From Candidatus Electrothrix aestuarii (GTDB lineage Bacteria; Desulfobacterota; Desulfobulbia; Desulfobulbales; Desulfobulbaceae): a DNA stretch of 64,000 bases. The first letter of the stretch is position 1. Every line of letters begins with the position of its first letter. Position numbers and translations under genes: made by a program. Location of the stretch: assembly GCA_032595685.2 (NCBI GenBank), contig CP159373.1, forward strand, positions 1,323,001 to 1,387,000. Reading direction: 5' to 3'. The notes beneath the pieces were generated by a model. That model was not told the DNA's origin. It did no database searches and saw nothing but the letters and a program-made list of their open reading frames with translations. Of the stretch, positions 55,786 to 63,209 are shown one piece after another.

Positions 55786-55926
55786 ATGAAAATTTATTTG
55801 GATGCCTGCTGTTTCAACAGGCCGTTTGACGATCAAAGACAGAACAGAATACGCCTGGAATCAGAGGCCATCATCCTTATCATGGAGCGAATGCACAATA
55901 AGGAATGGGTGACCCGTCCTGAATGA
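55786..55926 (+). pseudogene. N-terminal fragment of a PIN-domain protein
   Basis: 46 residues [17 protein letters not shown] with the first PIN aspartate, cut off at the IS3 element. The 14-bp TGACCCGTCCTGAA is repeated at the junction. Confidence 0.65.
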
Positions 55927-55977
55927 CCCGTCCTGAATATAGTTGACACATTAATGACCATTCAGGAGGGGAATAAT

Positions 55978-56376
55978 ATGAAAAAAGAACCTGTCAAACG
56001 TTACAGCCAGGCACTTAAACAACAGGTTGTCAGAGAGTACGAAGAGGGCGTCAGCATATACAGCTTGCGTCAGAAATATGGCATTGGCGCTCACGGCACC
56101 GTAGAGCGATGGATTAAGAAGTTTGGCCGTTCCGGTTACCGCGCCGAGGTTGTGCATATCCAAACGGTTGAAGATCAGCTTGAATTTAAAGCAATGAAAA
56201 GCCGGATCAAGGAGCTGGAATCGGCATTGGCACAAAGCGTCCTTGAAAACCGGATGCTGGAAACCACGATAGAAGTAGCCGATCAATCATTGGGCACTGA
56301 TATTAAAAAAATTTCGGGAGGAAATTATAACCAGGGCAGCAGCTGTAAGGCAGATCAGCAGGCAGGCGGCCTGTAA
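55978..56376 (+). CDS. IS3-type OrfA (HTH)
   Basis: 132 aa from the ATG at 55978, AGGAGG upstream. Helix-turn-helix with Y-S-L-R-Q-K-Y-G-I-G-A-H-G-T-V-E-R-W and a C-terminal leucine-zipper-like helix. The A7 run at 56305-56311 is where OrfA and OrfB frames meet. Confidence 0.85.
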   Translation: MKKEPVKRYSQALKQQVVREYEEGVSIYSLRQKYGIGAHGTVERWIKKFGRSGYRAEVVHIQTVEDQLEFKAMKSRIKELESALAQSVLENRMLETTIEVADQSLGTDIKKISGGNYNQGSSCKADQQAGGL

Positions 56377-56413
56377 CTGGTACGGTATCAGTCGGCAGGC
56401 ATATTACCAGGCA

Positions 56414-57184
56414 TTGCAGCGACAGATGCTCCAGGCAGCCGAAAACCAACTCATCGTGGAACTGGTCAGGGCCATCCGCCAGCGTCACCCACGTATGGGC
56501 GGACGAAAACTGCATTACGAACTACAGGATTCGATGGCCGCCTTGGGAATTTCCAGGGGCAGAGACGCATTTTTCAAGCTGTTATCAGCACATAACCTGC
56601 TGGTCCCAACCAGACTCAGCCATCGCAAAACCACACATGCTGGCCTGTGGCGATGCCCCAATCTGTTGATTGATTTAACCATTACCCACGTCCATCAGGC
56701 CTGGGTTGGTGACATCACCTATATCACGACCGAGACGGGATTTGTTTATCTGGCTTTACTGACCGATGTTTTTTCTCGCTTTATTGTCGGCTTCGATCTC
56801 TCGTCGTCGCTTGCGGTCGAAGGGTGTGACCGGGCGCTGAAACAGGCGATAGCACAGGCTGACGGTGCTGATTTGCGTGGCCTGATCCATCATTCGGATC
56901 ATGGGGTGCAATACACCGCCTGGCTGTACCGGGAGCGATTGCAAAAGATGGAGATACGTTCCAGCATGGGAGAAGTGGGCAACTGTTACGAAAACGCCTT
57001 AGCTGAACGAGTGAATGGAATCTTAAAAGGCGAATATGGCCTTGACGACCTTTTCATTGATAAGGAACATGCTCAGAAAGCTGTCCGGGAAGCTGTATGG
57101 CTATACAATTATGAACGGCCTCACCTGGCACTCAACTATGGAAAGCCTGCAGAGATTTATTTTGAGAAAATTGATGTGAAGTAG
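56414..57184 (+). CDS. IS3-type OrfB (DDE integrase core)
   Basis: 256 aa as drawn; homology continues upstream in frame (R-Q-I-S-R-Q-A-A-C-N-W-Y-G-I-S-R-Q-A-Y-Y), so the functional product is an OrfAB fusion or starts earlier. DDE residues in V-G-D-I-T-Y-I, H-S-D-H-G-V-Q-Y and N-A-L-A-E-R-V-N-G. Confidence 0.88.
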   Translation: MQRQMLQAAENQLIVELVRAIRQRHPRMGGRKLHYELQDSMAALGISRGRDAFFKLLSAHNLLVPTRLSHRKTTHAGLWRCPNLLIDLTITHVHQAWVGDITYITTETGFVYLALLTDVFSRFIVGFDLSSSLAVEGCDRALKQAIAQADGADLRGLIHHSDHGVQYTAWLYRERLQKMEIRSSMGEVGNCYENALAERVNGILKGEYGLDDLFIDKEHAQKAVREAVWLYNYERPHLALNYGKPAEIYFEKIDVK

Positions 57185-57239
57185 TTACTATTTTGGTGTC
57201 AACATATTTCAGGACTTGACAGAATATAGTTGACACTAA

Positions 57240-57404
57240 CATCGTGCAATACAGCATCGGCAGGTGATTGACGGCAGCCTGACCATCGTCAATCCGTTTG
57301 CAGAGACATGAGGCGATGAACAACCGATTCGATAACAGCGGTGGCGGGACGATCTCACCACTAGTGGTGGGAGGGGTGGAGCAAATGTGCTATGATTTTG
57401 TTCT
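57240..57404. other. Short coding-like tail and palindrome downstream of IS3
   Basis: 57240-57311 reads D-G-S-L-T-I-V-N-P-F-A-E-T then a stop, possibly the far end of the gene broken by IS3; family unknown. A CCACCACTAGTGGTGG palindrome lies near 57358. Confidence 0.25.
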
Positions 57405-57605
57405 TTACTCAGTTAGATGACTCAGGTCGCCCAGAGATACATCGAATTTCCCTCCTTCAGGGAAGGAATATTTTATATTGTCTATAAAGCACGTATAATT
57501 ATTAATACCGGTAAGGTCGCCGATAGCTTTGGCTATGGTTTTTTCCAGCGTGCAAGTATCAACAGATTTCAGCTTGTTTTGGCATTGGTCTTCTTGGTTT
57601 AGCAT
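57405..57605 (-). CDS. Small hypothetical protein
   Basis: 66 aa, L-K-S-V-D-T-C-T-L-E-K-T-I-A-K-A-I-G-D-L, no family recognised. A CAGGAG sequence lies a little far upstream. 57606-57843 holds REP-type sequence, including the inverted copy of the CCCCGCGATAAATCACGGGG hairpin. Confidence 0.35.
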   Translation of the reverse strand: MLNQEDQCQNKLKSVDTCTLEKTIAKAIGDLTGINNYTCFIDNIKYSFPEGGKFDVSLGDLSHLTE

Positions 57606-57843
57606 ATCTCTTTAGCTCCTGATAGGCATGTATAATGTTGTCATCATTCAGCCAATGGTAACTACTGGAACTGCCTCTGTCAACCGGAAAAGGACCGCAG
57701 CTTTCGCCCTTCACTCCCGCCGTTAAAACGGCGCGCTATTCCCTGCCGCCCCTCCGGGGCTGGAATCGGAGGAAGATAGTGTCCCGGCGGGACTGCCGGT
57801 AATAGCCCCGTGATTTATCGCGGGGCAGGGTTTGGTCAACCCC

Positions 57844-57872
57844 TTGATAAAACGCTGCGTACCTAGTACAAT
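57844..57872 (+). promoter_or_regulatory. Promoter of the Phd-UPF0175-PIN cassette
   Basis: TTGATA, 17-bp spacer, TACAAT, the same core as the two vapBC promoters. Confidence 0.7.
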
Positions 57873-57921
57873 CAGCACATGCAACAGAACACAGGAACCC
57901 GGTCGGAGGCATTCGGAACGT

Positions 57922-58176
57922 ATGAATATAGATATCAAGAAGGCGGAGACCTGCTTTGCCGATCTGCTCAGAAAGACGGTTGCGGGCAGCGACATCACCA
58001 TCACCCAGGAAGGCATGCCCATTGTCAGGCTGGTGGCTGTACAGAAGAAACCGGCCAAGAAGCGTCAGTTCGGTAGCGCAAAGGGCCTGATCCGCATGGC
58101 TGAGGACTTTGACCAGACCCCGGACGACTTCAAGGAGTATTCACTCCTTCATGAACAAGCAATGAGTGAGCTATGA
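57922..58176 (+). CDS. Phd/YefM-type antitoxin, third copy
   Basis: 84 aa. The first 74 residues are nearly those of the antitoxins at 29051 and 38053; the end differs (E-Y-S-L-L-H-E-Q-A-M-S-E-L in place of E-Y-M). Instead of vapC, a UPF0175 gene follows with a four-base overlap. Confidence 0.85.
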   Translation: MNIDIKKAETCFADLLRKTVAGSDITITQEGMPIVRLVAVQKKPAKKRQFGSAKGLIRMAEDFDQTPDDFKEYSLLHEQAMSEL

Positions 58177-58442
58177 GAACGCTGACTTTAGATATACCCG
58201 AAGCAGTCCTGAGCGGTGTGAAGATTCCCAGAACCCGTCTGAAGAGCGACCTGAAGCGGGAGCTGGCGCTTCAGCTCTACCGCGAACAGATGATCTCCTT
58301 TGCCAATGCGCACCGAATGGCCGACATGAGCAAGGTAGAGTTCCACCATCTGCTCGGTGAGCGGCAGATACCGAGGCAGTATGACGTGGAGGATTACGAG
58401 AAGGACATGGAGAACCTTGCCCGCTGGAACAAGGCGCAATGA
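58173..58442 (+). CDS. UPF0175-family protein (putative antitoxin)
   Basis: 89 aa. L-K-S-D-L-K-R-E-L-A-L-Q-L-Y and K-V-E-F-H-H-L-L-G-E-R-Q-I-P are typical of UPF0175, small helix-turn-helix proteins usually paired with a DUF3368 PIN-like gene, as here. Four-base overlaps on both sides. Confidence 0.85.
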   Translation: MRTLTLDIPEAVLSGVKIPRTRLKSDLKRELALQLYREQMISFANAHRMADMSKVEFHHLLGERQIPRQYDVEDYEKDMENLARWNKAQ

Positions 58443-58921
58443 TTGTTTCTAATTCAACGCCGCTGATCAACTTCGCTGCCATCAACCGCCTGGATATCCT
58501 TGAACAATTATTCGACACAGTGGTCATCCCTCCGGCTGTTACCTATGAAGTCCTTGAAGGCAGTCACCGATATCCCAGCATGACTGCTATCCGGGAGGCA
58601 AGCTGTATTGCAAAGCACGACATCGGCAATATGATGCTGCGGGACGCTCTGCTTCTTGAGCTTGATCCGGGCGAAGCCGAGGCAATTACCTTAGCCCTTG
58701 AGCAGAAGGCTGATCTGCTTCTGCTTGATGAAATGGCGGGGCGGACAATTGCCGAGTCTTATGACCTTGCCTTCACCGGTTCAATCGGCTGCCTTATCAA
58801 GGCGAAACAGTCCGGAATCATTCCGGCTGTCAAGCCGCTGATGGATGCCATGCGTGACCAAGCGCGTTTCTGGCTGAATCCCCGTCTGTATGCCAGAATT
58901 CTCCAAGAGCAGGGTGAATAA
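58439..58921 (+). CDS. DUF3368 PIN-like putative toxin
   Basis: 160 aa. Starts I-V-S-N-S-T-P-L-I-N-F (first position is Asn/Ser rather than the Asp of canonical PIN), then D-P-G-E-A-E-A-I-T-L-A and L-L-L-D-E-M-A-G-R, all DUF3368 features. Predicted ribonuclease partner of UPF0175. Confidence 0.85.
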   Translation: MIVSNSTPLINFAAINRLDILEQLFDTVVIPPAVTYEVLEGSHRYPSMTAIREASCIAKHDIGNMMLRDALLLELDPGEAEAITLALEQKADLLLLDEMAGRTIAESYDLAFTGSIGCLIKAKQSGIIPAVKPLMDAMRDQARFWLNPRLYARILQEQGE

Positions 58922-58934
58922 CGGTCGGACACTT

Positions 58935-59903
58935 TCAAGGGAGCGAAGTACAGGGAAAATGGCAGCAGACCTCATGCTCATCCCCCAGCAGCTGCCTAGG
59001 CGGGGCATCTGTGGCGCAGAGGGCCGTCCGCCGGAAGCAACGGGGGTAAAAGACGCAGCCGGAGGTCGTTTCATCCGAGGATATATCTCCTTTGAGGATA
59101 ATGCGCTCCCTGTTCCAGAGGGCCGGGTCAAGGGCGCTGGACAGGAGGGCTTGGGAATAGGGATGGCCGGGCCGCCGGAAGAACTGCGCTGCCGGGGCCT
59201 GCTCCACGATACGGCCCAGGTACATGACCGCCACCCTGCTGCTGATCCGGGCGGCAAAGCTGAGGTTATGGGTGACCAGAAAGAAGGTCATCCGGTACTG
59301 TTCCCGCACCCGGACCAGGAGTTCCGCGACCTTCTGCCGGGTCAGGGTATCCAGGGCAGCAAGGGGCTCGTCGAGGAAGAGAATGTCCGGCTTGGCAGCC
59401 AGGGCCCGCCCGATGCAGGCCCGCTGACACTGGCCCCCGGAGACAGAGCCGGGCCTGCGCTCAAGTGCCTCCGCCGGAAGGCCCATCTGCTCGGCCAGCC
59501 TGTGGACAATCCGCAGCCGTTCCCTGTGCTTTATGCCCTGCGCCTGGAGCGGTTCCTGCATGGACTCCCCCAGCGTGCAGGAGGGACTCAGCGAGGTGGC
59601 GGGATCCTGAAAGACCAGCTGCATCCGGTTGGGAAAGCAGCGATATGCAGGCTTGTCGTGCCTGCTGATCTGCTGCCCGTCCAGGACGAAATGCCCCTCC
59701 TGAAAGGGGATCAGGCCGAGCAGTGCCCGGATCAGGGTGGTCTTGCCAGACCCACTTTCTCCCAGCAGGCAGAAGGTCTCGTTCCTGTTGATGCGGGCCG
59801 TGATGTGGCGGAGGATATAGGGTGCTGCTGAGCGGGCGGAGCGATTACGTTGCTCGGGAAAACGCACTCCGAGGTCAACGATATCCAGATAGGGCGCAGA
59901 CAT
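58935..59903 (-). CDS. ABC transporter ATPase, NikE/DppF type
   Basis: 322 aa. Walker A G-E-S-G-S-G-K-T-T, signature V-S-G-G-Q-C-Q-R, Walker B L-F-L-D-E-P, switch V-T-H-N, and the C-terminal oligopeptide/dipeptide extension with cysteines (C-V-F-Y-P-R-C ... C). Two bases after the next ATPase gene. Its permeases are the split nikB and the nikC-like gene at 14.3 kb. Confidence 0.9.
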   Translation of the reverse strand: MSAPYLDIVDLGVRFPEQRNRSARSAAPYILRHITARINRNETFCLLGESGSGKTTLIRALLGLIPFQEGHFVLDGQQISRHDKPAYRCFPNRMQLVFQDPATSLSPSCTLGESMQEPLQAQGIKHRERLRIVHRLAEQMGLPAEALERRPGSVSGGQCQRACIGRALAAKPDILFLDEPLAALDTLTRQKVAELLVRVREQYRMTFFLVTHNLSFAARISSRVAVMYLGRIVEQAPAAQFFRRPGHPYSQALLSSALDPALWNRERIILKGDISSDETTSGCVFYPRCFRRTALCATDAPPRQLLGDEHEVCCHFPCTSLP

Positions 59904-59905
59904 CC

Positions 59906-60766
59906 TCAGCAGCCTGCCTTGGCAACAAGTTCCTGGGTATAGGGATGCGTGGGGCTAGCCAGCACCTCCGTAACCGGGCCGCTCTCCACCATCCGCCCCT
60001 GCTGCATGACCGCTGCCCGGTCGCAGAGTTCCCGGACCACAGCGGTATCGTGGGTGATCAGGATGATGCCCGCCTTGCGCTCCTGCTGGAGCCTGCGGAT
60101 CAGGTCAAGGATCTCAAGGGTCACGGTGGGGTCCAGGGCCGAGGTCACCTCGTCCAGGATCAGCACCTGGGCATTGGTGGAAAAGAGCATGACCAGCTGG
60201 GCCCGCTGGAGCATGCCCCGGCTCCATTGATGGGGATATTGGCGGCAACGCTCACGGGGAGCCGTGATGCCCACTTCGCTCAAACGGCCATATATCTCGT
60301 CCTGCTGCATACTCTTCTTCTGCCTGCCAGCTCCCGCCGCCTGCATCACCTCCAGGAGCTGGCTCTCCATGCGAAAGACCGGGTCCATTGCGGAGCGAGG
60401 GTCTTGCACGGCAAGGGCGATCTTCCTGCCCCGGATGGCCCGCATTTCCCGTTGACTCTTCCCGGCTACATCCTGCCCGTCCAGGAGGATGGACCCGGCA
60501 GTGATCCGGGCCGGGGCCTCCAGGCGTAGCAGGGTGCGGGCAAGCACGGATTTCCCGGAGCCTGATTCGCCGATGATGCCCAGCACCTCGCCCTTATGCA
60601 GGGAAAAAGAGATATTATCAAGCACAGCGGCCTGACCGGGGAACTCGGCGGAGAGACCACGTACCGAAAAAAAGGGGACAGATTTATATGCCCCCTCGGG
60701 TGATTTCAAAGTTTGATTGAAAACAAATCTGTCCCCTTTTTGCATTACTTCTTCCGCCGGAGGCAA
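59906..60766 (-). CDS. ABC transporter ATPase, NikD/DppD type, start supplied by a repeat
   Basis: 286 aa as drawn, or 279 from the ATG at 60745. Walker A G-E-S-G-S-G-K-S, Walker B L-I-L-D-E-V and switch I-T-H-D are normal; the signature is W-S-R-G-M-L-Q-R, with Arg in place of the first conserved Gly. The first 25-30 residues are encoded by the 17-bp inverted repeat at 60669-60741, and no other start lies between the repeat and the Walker A region. Confidence 0.85.
   Translation of the reverse strand: MPPAEEVMQKGDRFVFNQTLKSPEGAYKSVPFFSVRGLSAEFPGQAAVLDNISFSLHKGEVLGIIGESGSGKSVLARTLLRLEAPARITAGSILLDGQDVAGKSQREMRAIRGRKIALAVQDPRSAMDPVFRMESQLLEVMQAAGAGRQKKSMQQDEIYGRLSEVGITAPRERCRQYPHQWSRGMLQRAQLVMLFSTNAQVLILDEVTSALDPTVTLEILDLIRRLQQERKAGIILITHDTAVVRELCDRAAVMQQGRMVESGPVTEVLASPTHPYTQELVAKAGC
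60669..60741. repeat. 73-bp palindromic element with perfect 17-bp arms
   Basis: AAAAAGGGGACAGATTT and AAATCTGTCCCCTTTTT. Lies in frame over the start of the ATPase gene. Confidence 0.8.
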
Positions 60767-62319
60767 TGGGTGAGCAGGTATTTCTCTGCCGGATGGCTGC
60801 GGAACTGCTCTATATCGCCGCGCACTGCCGAGATCATGGCCTGATGAAAGAGGGGGATCACCGGGCTGTCCTGAGAGATGATCTCCTGCACCCGGTCATA
60901 GATCTTCTTGCGGGCCGCCGGGTCAAAGGTCGTCTTCCCCTGCCGGACCAGCTCATCCAGCTCCGCATTCTGATAGCCCATGAAGTTGGAGCCGCCCTGG
61001 CTGGTAAAGACCTGCGAGAGGAAGAAGTCGGGATCGCCCTGCGGGGCTGTGTTCCACATCTGGAGACCGAGCTGCACCTGTCCCCGCTGCATGGCCTGAT
61101 TAATGGGTGAACCTTTCTTGGTGATGCGGGTTTGACTGGCAATCCCCACCCGCTTGAGCTGGGCCTGGATCAGTTCCAGGGCAGGCTTGAGAGCGGCCCG
61201 GCCTTCATAGGTCCAGATATTGAGCAGCAGTGGACGACCGTCCTTTTCCAACATCCCGTCACCGTTGGTATCCTGGAGACCGGCCTGACTCAGCAGCTGG
61301 GCAGCTTTTGGGGCATCATAGGGATAGGGGTGTAGATCCAGGTTGGCCCAGGGGAGAATTGCGGGAAAAACAGAGGCGGCAACAGTGCCCCCCTGCCCTG
61401 CCAGGACAGCCTGCACGATTTCCTCCCGATCAAGGGCGTAATTTAGGGCCTGCCGAATGAGCGAATCAGTTAGCGGGCCATCGCTGACCCGGACAAAGAG
61501 AAAGCAGAGCCGGGTGGTGGGCTGCTGCACGATCTGCACATCGTCCCGATTCTGAAGCCGTAGCGCATCCTGTTCCGGGAAATACGCTGCCACATCCAGC
61601 TGCCCAGCCTCAAAGGCCAGCATTCGCGTGGCCGGGTTGGTAATCATCTTGAGGCTGACCTGCTCGAAGCCCGGTTTTCCCTGCCAGTAGTCAGGAAAGG
61701 CACGCACGCGCATTTCCTGGTTCGGGACCGTCTTCTCCAGTACAAAGGGACCAGTACCGAAGAAGCGTTTTGTATTGCTGGCAGGTGAAAGAATGGCCGT
61801 ACCCGGTGCGGTCAGATTGTAAAGAAAGGCCGCATTGGGGCTCTTGGTGCGGAACAGCAGGGTCTGCTCATCCTGCACCGTGATGCTGCTGATATCCAGC
61901 AGCCCCTGGAGGCGCTTATTGAAGACCTCGCTGTCCGGGTTGATGATCCGCTCCAGCGACCACTTGACGGCCTCGGCATTGAGCGGCGAATGATCATGAA
62001 ACTGAATCCCCTGTTTCAAAGAGACCTCCCAGGACAGGGGATCAAGCTGTCGGGATGAGGCGGCCAGTAGCGGCTGAAGCTGCATCTCAAAGTCCAGGGC
62101 GAACAAGGTCTCTGTCACCCCGGCCTCGCTCAGGTACCAGCCGTTATAGCCCTTGGCCGGGTCCGGCACTACTGCGGAAAGGCCAAAGGGCTTGCCCACC
62201 ACCAGTTTGTTGCCACTATTGCTACTGTTGACCGGCAGAACCGGCCCCCCTGAAATGAGCGGCCAGGCCAGCCATGTCAGCCCGATGAAAAATAACAGGA
62301 AACATATTCCTTTGAACAT
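60745..62319 (-). CDS. ABC substrate-binding protein, nickel/peptide family (SBP_bac_5)
   Basis: 524 aa from the ATG at 62319; an in-frame extension to 62520 crosses a palindromic repeat and the methyltransferase end and is rejected. One N-terminal helix (about 4-22), no lipobox. Family 5 features: G-L-S-A-V-V-P-D-P-A-K-G-Y-N-G-W, Q-G-I-Q-F-H-D and Q-A-L-N-Y-A-L-D-R-E-E-I. It feeds the nikBC/DE system; nickel or a nickel chelate is inferred from the neighbouring receptor and methyltransferase. Confidence 0.85.
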   Translation of the reverse strand: MFKGICFLLFFIGLTWLAWPLISGGPVLPVNSSNSGNKLVVGKPFGLSAVVPDPAKGYNGWYLSEAGVTETLFALDFEMQLQPLLAASSRQLDPLSWEVSLKQGIQFHDHSPLNAEAVKWSLERIINPDSEVFNKRLQGLLDISSITVQDEQTLLFRTKSPNAAFLYNLTAPGTAILSPASNTKRFFGTGPFVLEKTVPNQEMRVRAFPDYWQGKPGFEQVSLKMITNPATRMLAFEAGQLDVAAYFPEQDALRLQNRDDVQIVQQPTTRLCFLFVRVSDGPLTDSLIRQALNYALDREEIVQAVLAGQGGTVAASVFPAILPWANLDLHPYPYDAPKAAQLLSQAGLQDTNGDGMLEKDGRPLLLNIWTYEGRAALKPALELIQAQLKRVGIASQTRITKKGSPINQAMQRGQVQLGLQMWNTAPQGDPDFFLSQVFTSQGGSNFMGYQNAELDELVRQGKTTFDPAARKKIYDRVQEIISQDSPVIPLFHQAMISAVRGDIEQFRSHPAEKYLLTHCLRRKK

Positions 62320-62356
62320 GTTCCCGAAAAGACGTTTCCTATCTTTCAGGCATATT

Positions 62357-62428
62357 GTAGGGGCAGGCCCCTGTGCCTGCCCTGTGTCCTGGGATGAACC
62401 GGGCGAACACAGGGGTTCGCCCCTACGA
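62357..62428. repeat. Palindromic dispersed repeat, second copy
   Basis: TTGTAGGGGCAGGCCCCTG and the complementary arm AGGGGTTCGCCCCTACGA; related to 5757-5826. Confidence 0.6.
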
Positions 62429-63169
62429 TTATTTTCCGGCATGGACAATAAAAAAAGAAGGTTCTTTTGGTTTCGCCTGATGTTTCTGATAAGGATGGGT
62501 AGCAAAACAGGCGGTATCATAACAGCCTATTTCCTTAAAACTGGCCTGCTCCAGCAGCTGAACCGCATCGCTTGCATTCAAACCGGCATAGAAGGGAAGA
62601 GAACGCTTCACTTTGGAATAGCTCCAGAAAAAATGCATGGAGCGCCTGCTGGTATCGCTGAACCGCTCCCGGAACATGTTCATCGCCAGACGGGGGACAC
62701 TCTTCCAGGTACTGTTCATCCAGAACCCATCAGAGACAACCAGTTTGCCACCCGGTTTGAGCACTCGTTGCCATTCCTTCAGGGCCAGATCCGGATGCGG
62801 CAGGGTCCAGAGCAGATTTCGCGACACAACCACATCAAAACTCTCATCGGCAAAGTCCAGATGTTCTGCATCGCCTGTCTGAAAACGAATGGGAAGCCCT
62901 TCCTGAGCAGCATTCTGACGGGCCGTGGCAATCATTTCCTCAGAAAGATCCACCCCAGTCACCTCAAAGCCCTTATTGGCCAGGTAAACCGCGAATTGCC
63001 CTGTGCCGGTGCCCACATCAAGGGCCTTTTTGCCAGCCCCGTTCTCGACCAGGTCATGCAAGACTGCGGACCAGGTTTCCGCTATGGATGAGGACTTATC
63101 CTTATCCAGGCCATAGCTGCTACTTCTTTTATTCCAGTACGTCTTGATTGGTTCTTTCACATATTTCAC
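62429..63169 (-). CDS. SAM-dependent methyltransferase (class I)
   Basis: 246 aa. Motif I A-L-D-V-G-T-G-T-G-Q (about residues 49-58), G-V-D-L-S-E-E-M, then D-A-E-H-L-D-F and the post-motif R-V-L-K-P-G-G-K-L. Methyltransferase 11 type; acceptor unknown. It sits between a TonB receptor and the binding protein, in the same position relative to transport genes as the methyltransferase at 24916, so a role in ligand (metallophore) chemistry is possible. Confidence 0.87.
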   Translation of the reverse strand: MKYVKEPIKTYWNKRSSSYGLDKDKSSSIAETWSAVLHDLVENGAGKKALDVGTGTGQFAVYLANKGFEVTGVDLSEEMIATARQNAAQEGLPIRFQTGDAEHLDFADESFDVVVSRNLLWTLPHPDLALKEWQRVLKPGGKLVVSDGFWMNSTWKSVPRLAMNMFRERFSDTSRRSMHFFWSYSKVKRSLPFYAGLNASDAVQLLEQASFKEIGCYDTACFATHPYQKHQAKPKEPSFFIVHAGK

Positions 63170-63209
63170 AGCCCATCTCCTCCTTTGGGTTCCCCGGCCT
63201 TAGCCCGGT

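Larger units (their letters stand above)
55930..57215 (+). mobile_element. IS3-family element
   Basis: About 1.29 kb. Ends GTCCTGAATATAGTTGACAC and, inverted, GTCCTGAAATATGTTGACAC. A further left-end piece GAATATAGTTGACAC follows the right end at 57222-57236. No clear target duplication. Confidence 0.8.
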
